Shown: positions 1 through 9,863 of the stretch, in pieces
How the letters are laid out: each line of letters opens with the position of its first letter
Position numbering within the stretch: the first letter of the stretch is position 1
Origin: an uncultured Opitutales bacterium
GTDB lineage: Bacteria > Verrucomicrobiota > Verrucomicrobiia > Opitutales > Intestinicryptomonadaceae
DNA length: 64,000 nt
Reading direction: 5' to 3'
NCBI GenBank assembly: GCA_900545705.1
Contig: URAK01000010.1
Span: 1 to 64,000 of the forward strand
Notes under the pieces: model-generated
What the model was told of the DNA's origin: nothing
Seen by the model: the letters and a program-made list of their open reading frames with translations, nothing else
Databases searched by the model: none
Position numbers and translations under genes: made by a program

Positions 1-173
1 TAGTTGAACTACTTAGAACTTGCCTCACTTATGCCTCACATATAAGCCAGACCCAAATATTATAATTGTCCTTAAAAATTTTCCCAAATTTTAATGCCGC
101 AACAAACTTCAGCATGCCTAAAATTATTCAAAAGAAAGGCCACTTCGTTAAATTCGGAAATAATAAAATAAAC

Positions 174-206
174 AAAAAAGCGCGCCGGATTTCTCCGCTG
201 CACGCT
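174..206 (-). terminator. Rho-independent terminator of the PEP-CTERM gene
   Basis: Read on the minus strand, a 7-bp stem (one G-T wobble) encloses a second 4-bp stem capped by a GAAA tetraloop and is followed directly by six T. It lies about 155 bp beyond the stop codon of the PEP-CTERM gene, after the tandem repeats. Bases 1-173 show nothing recognisable. Confidence 0.72.
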
Positions 207-211
207 CCAGT

Positions 212-390
212 TATTTAGGTCTATTTGCGCTATCCAAAAGGCTTACGCCTCTGCCGCCGCCGCCCCCTTCTTAGGGTACTCTGGCTATCAAAAGCCGATT
301 TATGTCTCAGCCCCTACCGCCACGCACCCACTCTTAGGGTTCTATGCTATCAAAAGCCGCTTAACGGCGACCCTGCCACCGCGCGCGCAA
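212..390. repeat. Three degenerate ~60-bp tandem repeats spanning the 3' end of the PEP-CTERM gene
   Basis: Units begin near 212, 271 and 334. Each holds a TTAGG(G) core, then CTATC(C)AAAAG, then a GC-rich CCGCC-type tract. The third unit overlaps the last codons and stop of the gene; the other two lie in its 3' untranslated stretch before the terminator. On the coding strand each unit carries a TAA at a similar place. This looks like duplication of the gene's 3' end that has since diverged. Confidence 0.65.
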
Positions 391-1794
391 CGCAAACAAA
401 AGCGCGGCTGCTCCAAAGGCAAACGCGAACTCTGAGGGCTCAGGCACTTGCGTAAACGATACGTCCATTCCCGTAGCGCCAAATACGGCTTCAAACGCAA
501 AATTATCCGAAACGCCGCTTATTACCGTTCCCTCTATTCCGCTACCCTCCTCGTATGTTATCAGATCCTCAAACGAGGATATTCCCATATCCACAAGCTC
601 CGCCATTCCCTGGGGATCAAAATTAAATTGCAGATTGATGTCGGCATTCTCTGCTTTGTCGAGTTTTCCCGAGAATTGGATTTTATCGGCCTCGGCAGAG
701 TCGGCATGGATGTCAATTACAATCGTGCCGCCCGACCACATTCCACTTTCAAAAGAGACGGTACCGATTTCGGGCGCATCTTCTGGGTCATTGACCGCAG
801 CGGCGCTGAAATATCCGCCCGAGAGAGTTAGGGTTTTAAATGAAGTGTCGCCGTACAGGTTCAGCATTCCGTTTTTGACGGTAATGTTGTCTGCGACAGT
901 ATCATAAGAGCCTTTTTCAAGCCTGAGCGTCTGAACGGCATTGGAGGAGGCGGCATTCATTTCTATATTTAGCTCAGAATCCGCAGAAATATTGGCGGCG
1001 GGGTCGTTGTACTGCCCCTTGGAGATGCCTTTAAAAGAGGAATTTGTTGAATTGTTGAAAATAATATTCTGAATGACAGTCGGTATCGCACCTCCCACGC
1101 CATATGACGTTGCCCCGATTGTGATTTTTCCGGTTCCGTCAATACCGTCGCAGGTGAAATTGTTGGTAAAAGTTCCCTCAACTTTCATTGAACGCGTCAG
1201 ATTTAAGATGGAATTTGCGTTCGCGAGTTTTACTTTACCCGTCACAAAAGTATCTTTTACATTAAGCGTTAAGGCGGCGGTCTGGCCACTTCCACCGATT
1301 ATTTCCAAGCCGTTTTTTATAGTTAAAGTGCCAATTCTTGAATCGGTATTCATCTGCTTAAAGAAAGCAAGCCACGCCTTTTTATTGTTTGAGGCGTCAA
1401 TCGTGAGTTTTCCTTCAATATTGAAGGAATTGCCCGCTCCAACAATACCCATCATATTTCCATTGCCTGAAGAAATATAATTAAAATCCCCGCCAATGGT
1501 AAAGCCGTCGTGGAAATTTATATCCTGGGTATTCCCAAAGGACTGGGTGCCGTCGAAAGTCAGGCTTTTTATGTTTACTCCGCCGGTATTTATGGTGCCA
1601 GATAGAGTCACTCCAGAAATTACGACATCAGTATCCTCCGTAGGAGCTTTCCCTGCGGGAGTTCCGGAGGAGTCCGACCACCAGTGGGAAGATACATTCC
1701 AATATCCCGTGCCTTCGTAATACAAAGTGTCGGCATTTGCAGATGCGATGGCAAAAATTAGGAAAAGAAAAATGGGTCTATATGGAATTTTCAT
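361..1794 (-). CDS. PEP-CTERM sorting domain protein, beta-rich exported
   Basis: 477 aa. A Sec signal peptide covers roughly residues 1-21 and ends ANA. The middle is a Gly/Asn/Thr/Ser-rich repetitive region of short beta strands, resembling beta-helix surface proteins, with Trp residues near the N-terminus (GYWNVSSHWW). The C-terminus is a PEP-CTERM tripartite signal: VPEP, a hydrophobic stretch, then an Arg-rich tail (RARWQGRR). PEP-CTERM proteins are known to be handled by an exosortase at the envelope; no exosortase gene is in this window. The specific role is unknown; cell-surface or matrix protein is inference. A second protein of this type is at 44851-46395. Single-gene unit with its own terminator. 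Confidence 0.85.
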   Translation of the reverse strand: MKIPYRPIFLFLIFAIASANADTLYYEGTGYWNVSSHWWSDSSGTPAGKAPTEDTDVVISGVTLSGTINTGGVNIKSLTFDGTQSFGNTQDINFHDGFTIGGDFNYISSGNGNMMGIVGAGNSFNIEGKLTIDASNNKKAWLAFFKQMNTDSRIGTLTIKNGLEIIGGSGQTAALTLNVKDTFVTGKVKLANANSILNLTRSMKVEGTFTNNFTCDGIDGTGKITIGATSYGVGGAIPTVIQNIIFNNSTNSSFKGISKGQYNDPAANISADSELNIEMNAASSNAVQTLRLEKGSYDTVADNITVKNGMLNLYGDTSFKTLTLSGGYFSAAAVNDPEDAPEIGTVSFESGMWSGGTIVIDIHADSAEADKIQFSGKLDKAENADINLQFNFDPQGMAELVDMGISSFEDLITYEEGSGIEGTVISGVSDNFAFEAVFGATGMDVSFTQVPEPSEFAFAFGAAALLFALRARWQGRR

Positions 1795-2573
1795 AGAGCA
1801 TTAACATATTTTTCATTAGATATTTTTATCGTTTTCGATAATTCGGCAAATAATTTTGCGCACTATTTTTTTAAACAGTTAAATCAGAAATTTAAAACTT
1901 ATTATATTATAGGAAATATTTAGGAAAGAAGCGCTAGTTCGGCAACCAGAAGAATGGGAACCCAAACAGCATGCGCTATGAGAAATAGCTTGGCCCAACG
2001 CCAAAATCACAAATTTTTGCAAACCTTGCGTGCTTTCCGAGTCCACTTTTTTATTTTTGGTTGCGCTGAGAGTTTGGCAGCTGGCTATTTTTATGTAAGA
2101 AATAGTCTAAAACTTCTTGGCGCATTTCTGCCTCCAACAATAAAATCAGGCCATAAGTTTATTAAAGATTAAAAAAAAACGCCCCAAAACCACTGCAAAC
2201 TTATGCGCATATGTATTTGAGAGTTATAAAAAAAACCGCGAGTTCCGCGTTGCCGCCTAAAAAATAGCACAGCATAAAATTAACTGAATAAAACATCTTT
2301 GCCTTCTTTTATTTTAGCCGCCTCCCAGAACATCTCCAAGATTTCTTCTTCTTTTTAAATTGCATAAGCGGCAAGAAAAGTCCGTGGATTTTATCAAAAT
2401 TAAGGCTATGTATAAAATTCAACTGCCAATGATAGTAAAAAAATTTCATAAGAAGATACGTCTTTTTGAAATTGCAATCAACCAATAACTAAGAACAGCC
2501 GTTTCGCATGGAGGTTATTCGGGCGCGTTTTTCATAAAAAGAATCCGCCGATAACCCAAAACACTTCAGACGA
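1795..2573. other. Intergenic region, nothing recognised
   Basis: AT-rich spacer between the start of the PEP-CTERM gene and the terminator of ppdK. The only open frame of any size (1954-2172, plus) has no family resemblance and no convincing ribosome binding site. The sequence AACAGTTAAAT near 1875 also occurs near 5717 upstream of ppdK. No RNA gene is seen. Confidence 0.6.
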
Positions 2574-2599
2574 AAAAAGGACGCGGTTTAAAAACCGCG
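2574..2599 (-). terminator. Probable terminator of ppdK
   Basis: Read on the minus strand, a 7-8 bp CGCGGTT/AACCGCG stem is followed after three bases by TTTTT. It starts about 28 bp past the ppdK stop. Confidence 0.6.
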
Positions 2600-2626
2600 C
2601 CCCTCCGTTTTTACGCAAATGCGCAC

Positions 2627-5413
2627 TTATTTTTTTGCCTTGGCTTTTTCCGCGCTTTTTAGAGCTGCCTGCGCTGCAGCAAGCCTCGCTACTGGAACGC
2701 GCGGCGGCGAGCAGCTGACATAATTGAGCCCAACGTCGTTAAAGAACGTTATTGAGTCGGGATCTCCGCCATGCTCTCCGCAAACGCCAAGCTTAATATC
2801 TTTTCTGGTGCTTCTTCCCTTTTCTACGCCAATTCGCACGAGCTGTCCGACGCCGTCGACATCTATCGAAGCGAAGGGGTTTTTCGGGAGAATATCGAGC
2901 TCCTTGTACCTTCCGAGGAAACTGCCGGAGTCGTCGCGGCTCATTCCCAATCCGGTTTGCGTAAGGTCGTTCGTTCCGAACGAGAAGAACTGTGCGACTT
3001 CAGCAATTTCATCGGCAGTCAACGCGCCGCAGGGAACTTCTATCATGGTGCCAAGCATATAGTCTATCTTAACTTTCTTCTGCTTCATCACATCTTCCGC
3101 GACTTCGCGTATATTTTGCGCCTGGAATTTCAATTCCTGCACAAAACCGACAAGCGGAACCATAATCTCGACTTTTACTTTGACCGGTTTTTTGCCCTTC
3201 ATCACATTTGCGGCGGCTTCAAATATTGCGCGCGCCTGCATTCTCGTGATTTCAGGGAAGCTGTTGCCGAGTCTGCAACCGCGGTGGCCAAGCATCGGGT
3301 TCTGCTCTTCGAGAGCCTTGCAGCGCTCCGCGACAATTTCCGGGGAAACATTCATTTTTTCCGCGAGCTGTGCGCGCGCCGAGCTTTCGTGCGGCAGGAA
3401 TTCGTGGAGCGGCGGGTCGAGGAGTCGAACAGTGACAGGCAAGCCGTCCATAGCCTTGAATATGCCTTCAAAGTCCTTGCGTTGGTACGGCAGAAGCTTG
3501 TCGAGGGCCTTCTGGCGTTCGGAAGGATCGGTAGCGAGAATCATCTGGCGGACAGCGTCGATTCTATCGCCTTCAAAGAACATGTGCTCCGTGCGGCAAA
3601 GACCGATGCCCTCTGCCCCGAGCTCGACAGCCATTTTTGCCTGCGCGGGGGTATCCGCATTTGTGCGGACGCCGAGCTTGCGGTATTTGTCCGCCCATTT
3701 CATAACCGTGTCGAAGAGCTGATAGGTATAGCTCTTTGAGGGCTTCATTTTGCCGGATAGGACGCGAATTACTTCGCTTGGGGCAGTCTCGATTTCGCCG
3801 AGGAATATTTCGCCGGTAGTGCCGTCAATAGAGATATAGTCGCCTTCTTTGACAACTGTTTTGCCGACGCTCATTATTCTCTTGGAATAGTCCATGGAGA
3901 TGTCGCTTGCGGCGCAGATGCAGACTTTGCCCATTTGACGCGCCACAAGAGCCGCGTGCGAGCTTACGCCGCCGCGGGATGTCAAAATACCTTCCGCAGC
4001 GATCATTCCGCGCAAGTCTTCCGGAGAAGTTTCCTCGCGGCAGAGGACGACTTTTTTGCCCTGGGAGTTTAGGAGTTCGGCTGCGGAGGCAGTGAATACG
4101 ACCTGACCGCTCGCCGCACCGGGGCCTGCGGGGAGGCCTTTTGCCAAGACTTTCGCCTTTTTGACAGCAGAATCGTCGAAAACGGGCACGAGGAGGCTCG
4201 AGATAGAGTCTGCGGGGATTTTAAGCAGCGCCGTTTTTTCCGACATGAAGCCCTCTTTGTTCATTTCCACCGCGATGCGCACGGCCGACAGCCCTGTGCG
4301 TTTTCCGTTGCGGGTTTGGAGCATGAAGAGTTTGTTTTCTTCGATTGTGAACTCGAAGTCCTGCATGTCCTTGAAATGCTTTTCGAGCTTTTTGCGGATT
4401 GCCAAAAGTTCTTTGTAAGCTTTCGGCATTTCCTTTTCGAGCATGGAAATCTTGTGCGGCGTGCGGACGCCCGCGACGACGTCTTCACCCTGCGCGTTTA
4501 TAAGGTATTCGCCGTAGAAAATGTTTTCGCCATTGGCGGGGTCGCGCGTAAAGGCGACGCCTGTTGCGCTCGTTTCGCCCTTGTTGCCGAACACCATCGT
4601 CTGGACGTTTACGGCAGTTCCCCAACTTGCTGGGATATTGTATTTCTGGCGGTAAATTATAGCCCTTTCGTTCATCCACGAATTAAATACTGCGCCGATT
4701 GCGCCCCAAAGCTGTTCGTAAACGTCCTGCGGGAAGGCTTTTCCCGTGCGGTTTTTAATGAGAGCTTTATAGCGATTTACGAGTTCTTTGAGATCGTCGA
4801 CGGAGAGGTCAGTGTCCATTTTTGCGCCGACTTCCGCTTTTAGGACGCTCATAACTTCGTCGAAGGGTTCAGATTCAGCCTCGCTGCGCGCCTGTACGCA
4901 CATTACTACGTCGCCGTACATTTGAACAAAGCGGCGGTAGCAGTCCCACGCGAAGCGCGGATTGCCGGTTTTGGAGGCGAGCCCTTCTACGGTCTTGTCG
5001 TTCAAGCCGAGGTTTAGGATAGTATCCATCATGCCGGGCATTGATTCGCGGGCGCCTGAGCGCACAGAGAAAAGCAAGGGATCGTTTTCGTCTCCAAAAA
5101 TTTTTCCCATCTGCTTTTCGACGGAGGCAACACCAGCCTTTACGTCAGCCGCCAGGGATGCGGGATATTTCTTCCCGTTCTTGTAAAAATAGTCGCAGAC
5201 TTCTGTTGTGATTGTGAATCCCGGAGGAACTGGAAGGCCTATGCGGGCCATTTCCGCGAGGTTTGCACCTTTTCCGCCGAGGAGGTTTCTCATAGTAGCG
5301 TCGCCGTCGGTCTTGGCCCCGAACAGATATATGAATTTATTTTTTTTGGTTTTGGAGGCGGATTTAGCCGCCGCCCTCTTGGATGCCGTTTTATTAGCAA
5401 CTTTTTTTGCCAT
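2627..5413 (-). CDS. ppdK: Pyruvate, phosphate dikinase
   Basis: 928 aa from the ATG at 5413. An upstream in-frame start at 5515 is possible, but the extra 34 residues look non-native. The enzyme interconverts pyruvate + ATP + Pi with PEP + AMP + PPi in the cytoplasm. The N-terminal nucleotide-binding domain starts at GGKGANLAEM. The phosphohistidine swivel motif SRGGVSSHAALV is near residue 486, with the catalytic His in SSHAA. The C-terminal PEP/pyruvate barrel ends with CGEHGGDP. Unusually, residues 2-25 form a Lys/Ala/Ser-rich tail resembling histone H1-like sequence before the conserved domain; the family usually begins close to the FIYLFG segment. The likely metabolic partner is the PPi-type phosphofructokinase at 47981. 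It is monocistronic with a terminator. Confidence 0.95.
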   Translation of the reverse strand: MAKKVANKTASKRAAAKSASKTKKNKFIYLFGAKTDGDATMRNLLGGKGANLAEMARIGLPVPPGFTITTEVCDYFYKNGKKYPASLAADVKAGVASVEKQMGKIFGDENDPLLFSVRSGARESMPGMMDTILNLGLNDKTVEGLASKTGNPRFAWDCYRRFVQMYGDVVMCVQARSEAESEPFDEVMSVLKAEVGAKMDTDLSVDDLKELVNRYKALIKNRTGKAFPQDVYEQLWGAIGAVFNSWMNERAIIYRQKYNIPASWGTAVNVQTMVFGNKGETSATGVAFTRDPANGENIFYGEYLINAQGEDVVAGVRTPHKISMLEKEMPKAYKELLAIRKKLEKHFKDMQDFEFTIEENKLFMLQTRNGKRTGLSAVRIAVEMNKEGFMSEKTALLKIPADSISSLLVPVFDDSAVKKAKVLAKGLPAGPGAASGQVVFTASAAELLNSQGKKVVLCREETSPEDLRGMIAAEGILTSRGGVSSHAALVARQMGKVCICAASDISMDYSKRIMSVGKTVVKEGDYISIDGTTGEIFLGEIETAPSEVIRVLSGKMKPSKSYTYQLFDTVMKWADKYRKLGVRTNADTPAQAKMAVELGAEGIGLCRTEHMFFEGDRIDAVRQMILATDPSERQKALDKLLPYQRKDFEGIFKAMDGLPVTVRLLDPPLHEFLPHESSARAQLAEKMNVSPEIVAERCKALEEQNPMLGHRGCRLGNSFPEITRMQARAIFEAAANVMKGKKPVKVKVEIMVPLVGFVQELKFQAQNIREVAEDVMKQKKVKIDYMLGTMIEVPCGALTADEIAEVAQFFSFGTNDLTQTGLGMSRDDSGSFLGRYKELDILPKNPFASIDVDGVGQLVRIGVEKGRSTRKDIKLGVCGEHGGDPDSITFFNDVGLNYVSCSPPRVPVARLAAAQAALKSAEKAKAKK

Positions 5414-5998
5414 ATATTTTTCTTTTCTGAGTATTGTTATTTTTAACATGCATGTTGAAACCGAACGAAATCGACATGATTCGGTATGTAAAAAGTAGAC
5501 ATCCGAAACGGGCAAAAGTCGTATAAAAAGTAAGCGCCGAACGGTTTCCGGGCGTAAGCCCAGTTGCCCCGATTTGGGAACCTATCCTAAGAGAGCGCCG
5601 ATGCGAGATCATAGAAGATAACGGTAAACAAATCTTGCGCGATATTGTTGAATATTATTCAAAATACGTCAAGGATTTACCTTTATTATTAGCTTTTTCA
5701 GCACTTGTTTATTGTTTAACAGTTAAATATTTTGCCCATAAAATTTTTAAATTTTATTTTTTTGCACTGAAATTCAAACGCACAAGCAAAAGCTTTGCAT
5801 ATCTGCCAAGGAAAGCTTTAGCGCAAGCGTTTTTCATTGCTTTGGCGCATTTCCGAAAGGCGGAAACGCAGTCCCGCACTATCATTAAATGGGCTGGCAA
5901 AAACACGCCGCGCGAAAGAATCGGCAATTGCGGCTTCAACAAAACTATGTTTATGCAAGCTGCAAATGTATAAAAATTTAGCTTAGAATTTTATAAAT
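5414..5998. other. Intergenic region upstream of ppdK
   Basis: Separates ppdK from the DUF5107/TPR gene; both genes are on the minus strand. It contains a 13-base palindrome, TTTAACAGTTAAA, at 5715-5727. Open frames inside it have no protein character. No clear promoter could be assigned. Confidence 0.5.
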
Positions 5999-6028
5999 AA
6001 AAAAAGCGGGCCGCGCAAAACGGCCCGC
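5999..6028 (-). terminator. Terminator of the DUF5107/TPR gene
   Basis: A perfect GCGGGCC/GGCCCGC 7-bp stem (arms 6006-6012 and 6022-6028), followed on the minus strand by seven T. Confidence 0.85.
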
Positions 6029-6070
6029 ATATTTACTTTAAGCCTTCCAAGAGATTTGCGTAAAAGCTCA

Positions 6071-9000
6071 CTACTTTTCCGCCTGGCGCAACATCAATCG
6101 AGGCCATATCTTATTCGGCAAAAGTTTGTCCGCTTTTTCAAACAGCGCCTTAGCCTCAGATTTCTTGCCGAATCCGAGTTCTCCAAGCCCCATGGTATAG
6201 TACGCACGGGCATTTATGCGGGAAATGCTTTCGCCAGTTGTACCCTCAGCTCCGTAGAAGTTGACATGGCTTGAAACAATTCCCCTCTTGCCGCTCTCCA
6301 CGAGAGACTCAAAGAGTTCTTTCGCCTCTTTTTCCCTGCCGATTTTGGAAAGCGCCACGCCCTTCCAATAGCGGTAGTTTGTCTTTTTCACATTCACTTC
6401 CGCGGCCTTGCGGTAATATTCCTCAGCTTTCGCCTTCTCCCCCGCCCTTTCGCAAACTTGGGCGAGCATGCAGTAAATCTGGGCGTCGCGCGGAGTGCGC
6501 GTATCGTACAAAAATACCTGATGGTTCTCCGGGTATTTGAAGGCTTCGAGCATGATTTTTTCGGCGGCGGGAAAATCGCCGGCGTCCGCCTTCGCCAACC
6601 CTGCCGTAAGCAGCGCGTCAACGTATATGTCGTGGAAATTTCCGACTCCTTCGCGGGTCGGGAAATAGCAGTCGCGCAACAGTCCCAATACATAGTCGAA
6701 ATCCCCCATATATGTTCCTGTGACTACTTCCATCGCAAGAGGATAGTACCGCTTTTCGGCGACCGCATGTTTGCTTTTCAGAAGCTCATAGCGCTTTGCG
6801 ATATCCTCTCCGGCGGCTTCAAAGACTTGGTCGCCCTCTTCGAGGAATATCGGCTGCTTTTCCAGATCTATCGCCTTGTGGTAGTATTTCGCGGCTTTTT
6901 TATAATCTCTAAAATGCTTCCAGTAAGCCCACCCCAAATTGCGCCAAGCCATAGCAAAGTCCGGGTTTAGTTTCAGGGATTTTTCCCATTCGGCAACGGC
7001 TTTTTCGGGGATTTTGTCGTAGTTTAGATTGCCGAGATAATAATGTATTTTCCAGTTGTCCGGAAGGTATTGCGACATTTTCTCGAGCACGCGCGCGGTC
7101 TCGAGCCTGAACACGTTCGCAAACGGGCAATCCAAAGCTTCCTTAAAATATTTTTCGGCTTTCTGTTTATCCCCCGCCTTGTCGGCAAAGAATCCGAGCC
7201 ACATTTTCACAGTTGCGTAGGCAGTTTTGCCGTTTGCGTATTCGAGAAGCGCGACGGCATCGGCGTCAAAGCCGTTGTGCATGTATTTAAGTGCAAGCTC
7301 AATGTACGATTCAGGGTCGTTGCGCATGAGCTTTTCAAATTCGCCCCCGCCCGACAGCAGTTGCTTTTCGCGGGCTGCATATGCGTTTACGGGATCAAAT
7401 GCGAGCACTTTTTCCGCGCATTCGAGCGCACCCTTTTTATCGCCTTTTGCACGCAATATGGAGGTTTTTAGGTTCGCAGCCTCTATGTTGCGCCCGTTGT
7501 ACGCCAGAGCCTCCCCGACGCGCTCCAATGCGGAATCGAAATCCCCATTCATTGAATACATCTGGGCAAGCTGGGTATTGGCGGCCGAATTGAATGTATA
7601 ATTCCAAAGCGCCCGGTAAAACATATCTTCGGCCACTTCCATTTTGCCCTGCGCGCGCAAGACAAGCCCGAGATTGTAAATTGCCTCGCAGTCCATCGGG
7701 CGCGTATAATCTTTTACAAGGCGTTTTATTGCGGTTCTAAAATGCTTTTCGGCGCCTTCCAAATCGCCCCTCTGGCGGAGGATAATCCCCATCTGGGTAT
7801 TTGCGCGCGTATCACCGGGATCGCGCCGGAGAACTTCTTCAAAGTAGTCGACAGGGTTTACAAACGGATTGTGGAATTGCAGATTCCTTAGCCCCACAAG
7901 ATAGCATTCCTCAGTATTTTTTATTTCGCTCGGCGGCAGCGGCGGCTTCACTATCTCGGGAAGAGGCTTGTTCGGATCTTTTACGACCGCCGCGTACGAA
8001 AGCAGCGTCTTGCCGGAGGAGTCCGTGAGTGTCATTCTTATATTTTCCTCTTTAACTCCCTTTGCATCGATGCTCTCCGCATACGGCGAATCGGGGGACA
8101 CGTCAATTTTGCGGGAGAACAATTCCCTGTCGCCGTCGCATACGGTGACAGTCAGGTTTTCGAGCTTTTGGGTCGAATTTACCGACACAAAGAGTTTTTC
8201 GCCATCGGTTTCAACATTCATTGCGGCGGTTTTCGAGGCCTGCTTTGCCCCCTTCATGCCGCGTATTCCATAATAATATTGGGTAAAGGTTTTGACTTCG
8301 TAGGGATATATCCAGTTGTAGTCGGGCTGGTTGTCTGAATAGGCGCCCATCATGAGCTCTACATAGTGCCCGGCGGAGTCGGTAAGTATTTTAGTAGGCC
8401 AGCCGGAATTGGGCCCCCAAAGCCAGAATTTTCCTCCGGACGATATATGCCTGTTTGCCACCATCATTGTGCCCGCGTCTTTGCCGTGGTCGTAGCCTCC
8501 GATAAAGTCCTCCTTGCGGTCGAAAGCGAATATTGAGTTTGCAACTGGGTGGTTTTTCCACCATGAGGCGTCAATATTGTTTTTATACTCTTCGGTTCCG
8601 TTGTATGGTTCGCGCGTTATCGGCCAGCGACAGAAGCTCGACTTGCAATGGAAAGTTCCGAATTCGGTATTTTGGGGAAAAATTATTTGGTAGTCGTCGT
8701 TACAGTGCGTGGAGGCGTTGGCCCAGAATAGAATGGAGTTCGAGTTTTTCGTGGTGTTGGCGAGCCTTCCGTCAATTTGCATGTAGGACTTCCCCGGGAA
8801 AAGCGTCACACCTATCGCCCACGACATTCTGTGCCGCCACTCGGTCTCACCGACCCATATTGTTTTGCTGCCGTCTTTGTTTTCCGTTATTTTGTAGTCG
8901 ACAGGGCTGTGGGAAGTCACTCTATGGTGGTGGAAGACGTTCCACTCCACTCCGCCGGAAATCCACGCCCCATTCATTCCGACATTTGCGGGCTTTATTA

Positions 9001-9361
9001 CGTCCTGGTGGTAGAATATATCGTATCCATTGGTTTTGTCGATTGCGTAGAAAAGCCTGCCGCCGATTTCCGGCAATACGCATACTTTTACATATTCATT
9101 TTCAAGAAAGAGCGCTTTGTAAGTTACATTTTTGCGAGTGCGCGTCATATTGTCGTTTAGCGGATACGGGTATACGGAGCGCCGCGCCCGCTGGTACGAC
9201 CAGTCGCAGTCGAATATCGGCGCGGCCTCGGGGGCGTCGAGTACATAGGTCGGTATTTCCACATTTTCCTCCCATGCTTTTACGGCCGATTCTGCGGCGT
9301 GGGAAATCTGAAGCGCCGCGACCGCTAAAAGCGATCCAATATATGTTATTATATTTTTCAT
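6071..9361 (-). CDS. Exported DUF5107 domain plus TPR-repeat protein
   Basis: 1096 aa with a signal peptide of about 22 residues ending in SHA. Residues about 35-330 match the DUF5107 type, a mutarotase-like beta fold often found beside glycan-degradation genes. It has runs such as LPEIGGRLFYAIDKTNGYDI and a Trp/His-rich core (GGVEWNVFHHHR). From about residue 500 to the end it is made of tetratricopeptide repeats (for example DTRANTQMGIILRQRGDLEGA). The family role is not established; carbohydrate binding or scaffolding of envelope complexes is inference. No Shine-Dalgarno sequence is obvious before the ATG. It stands alone, followed by a strong terminator; the AraC regulator gene lies about 500 bp upstream on the same strand and could control it. 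Confidence 0.85.
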   Translation of the reverse strand: MKNIITYIGSLLAVAALQISHAAESAVKAWEENVEIPTYVLDAPEAAPIFDCDWSYQRARRSVYPYPLNDNMTRTRKNVTYKALFLENEYVKVCVLPEIGGRLFYAIDKTNGYDIFYHQDVIKPANVGMNGAWISGGVEWNVFHHHRVTSHSPVDYKITENKDGSKTIWVGETEWRHRMSWAIGVTLFPGKSYMQIDGRLANTTKNSNSILFWANASTHCNDDYQIIFPQNTEFGTFHCKSSFCRWPITREPYNGTEEYKNNIDASWWKNHPVANSIFAFDRKEDFIGGYDHGKDAGTMMVANRHISSGGKFWLWGPNSGWPTKILTDSAGHYVELMMGAYSDNQPDYNWIYPYEVKTFTQYYYGIRGMKGAKQASKTAAMNVETDGEKLFVSVNSTQKLENLTVTVCDGDRELFSRKIDVSPDSPYAESIDAKGVKEENIRMTLTDSSGKTLLSYAAVVKDPNKPLPEIVKPPLPPSEIKNTEECYLVGLRNLQFHNPFVNPVDYFEEVLRRDPGDTRANTQMGIILRQRGDLEGAEKHFRTAIKRLVKDYTRPMDCEAIYNLGLVLRAQGKMEVAEDMFYRALWNYTFNSAANTQLAQMYSMNGDFDSALERVGEALAYNGRNIEAANLKTSILRAKGDKKGALECAEKVLAFDPVNAYAAREKQLLSGGGEFEKLMRNDPESYIELALKYMHNGFDADAVALLEYANGKTAYATVKMWLGFFADKAGDKQKAEKYFKEALDCPFANVFRLETARVLEKMSQYLPDNWKIHYYLGNLNYDKIPEKAVAEWEKSLKLNPDFAMAWRNLGWAYWKHFRDYKKAAKYYHKAIDLEKQPIFLEEGDQVFEAAGEDIAKRYELLKSKHAVAEKRYYPLAMEVVTGTYMGDFDYVLGLLRDCYFPTREGVGNFHDIYVDALLTAGLAKADAGDFPAAEKIMLEAFKYPENHQVFLYDTRTPRDAQIYCMLAQVCERAGEKAKAEEYYRKAAEVNVKKTNYRYWKGVALSKIGREKEAKELFESLVESGKRGIVSSHVNFYGAEGTTGESISRINARAYYTMGLGELGFGKKSEAKALFEKADKLLPNKIWPRLMLRQAEK

Positions 9362-9863
9362 TTTTCAGTAGTTGGCATTAGATGTTAACGCGCACGCGCG
9401 CAGTTTAGTATGCCTGCAAAAGAGCAATGCAAAAACGTTAAAAAAATTTTACGCATGCGGGGGTAAAAAGTCAAATTTCATTTTAGACATCGTTTCAAAA
9501 TTTGACATAATAAAAAAATTCTGACTACCCGCCTATTTTTGCTGTTTTCATAGCGTTGCAAAACGCCTTATCCACATTTTGAAAAAATTTTTTCTTTATA
9601 ACTTTATTTGATGGCGGCACAAAAAAACTTTTAGCGGCACCGGCGCACCTGTGTGAAAAAAATTTTCTATGCTAAATTTGCAACGCCCAAATAACGACAA
9701 AACTAAAAATATCGGCTTTCCTCCCATACAAAAAGGCACAAAATACTGGCGCCATTAGAAGCGAGGCAAAAATAGGCAGACGGGTTAAATCGCGCGCTTT
9801 TTGCGCCTATAAAACATGCTCAAATAACCGCCTACCACAACGCAGAAGAAAAAAATTTTGCGG
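9362..9863. other. Intergenic, AT-rich; likely promoter region of the DUF5107/TPR gene
   Basis: Contains many A/T runs and one perfect DnaA-box nonamer (TTATCCACA at 9568-9576), which alone is weak evidence for anything. No hairpin terminator for the araC-type gene was found. Confidence 0.4.

Noticed and set aside
1954..2172. 72-codon plus-strand frame in the PEP-CTERM/ppdK spacer
   Set aside because: No ribosome binding site, no family resemblance, AT-rich spacer.
9568..9576. Perfect DnaA box TTATCCACA
   Set aside because: A single nonamer far from dnaA is expected by chance.
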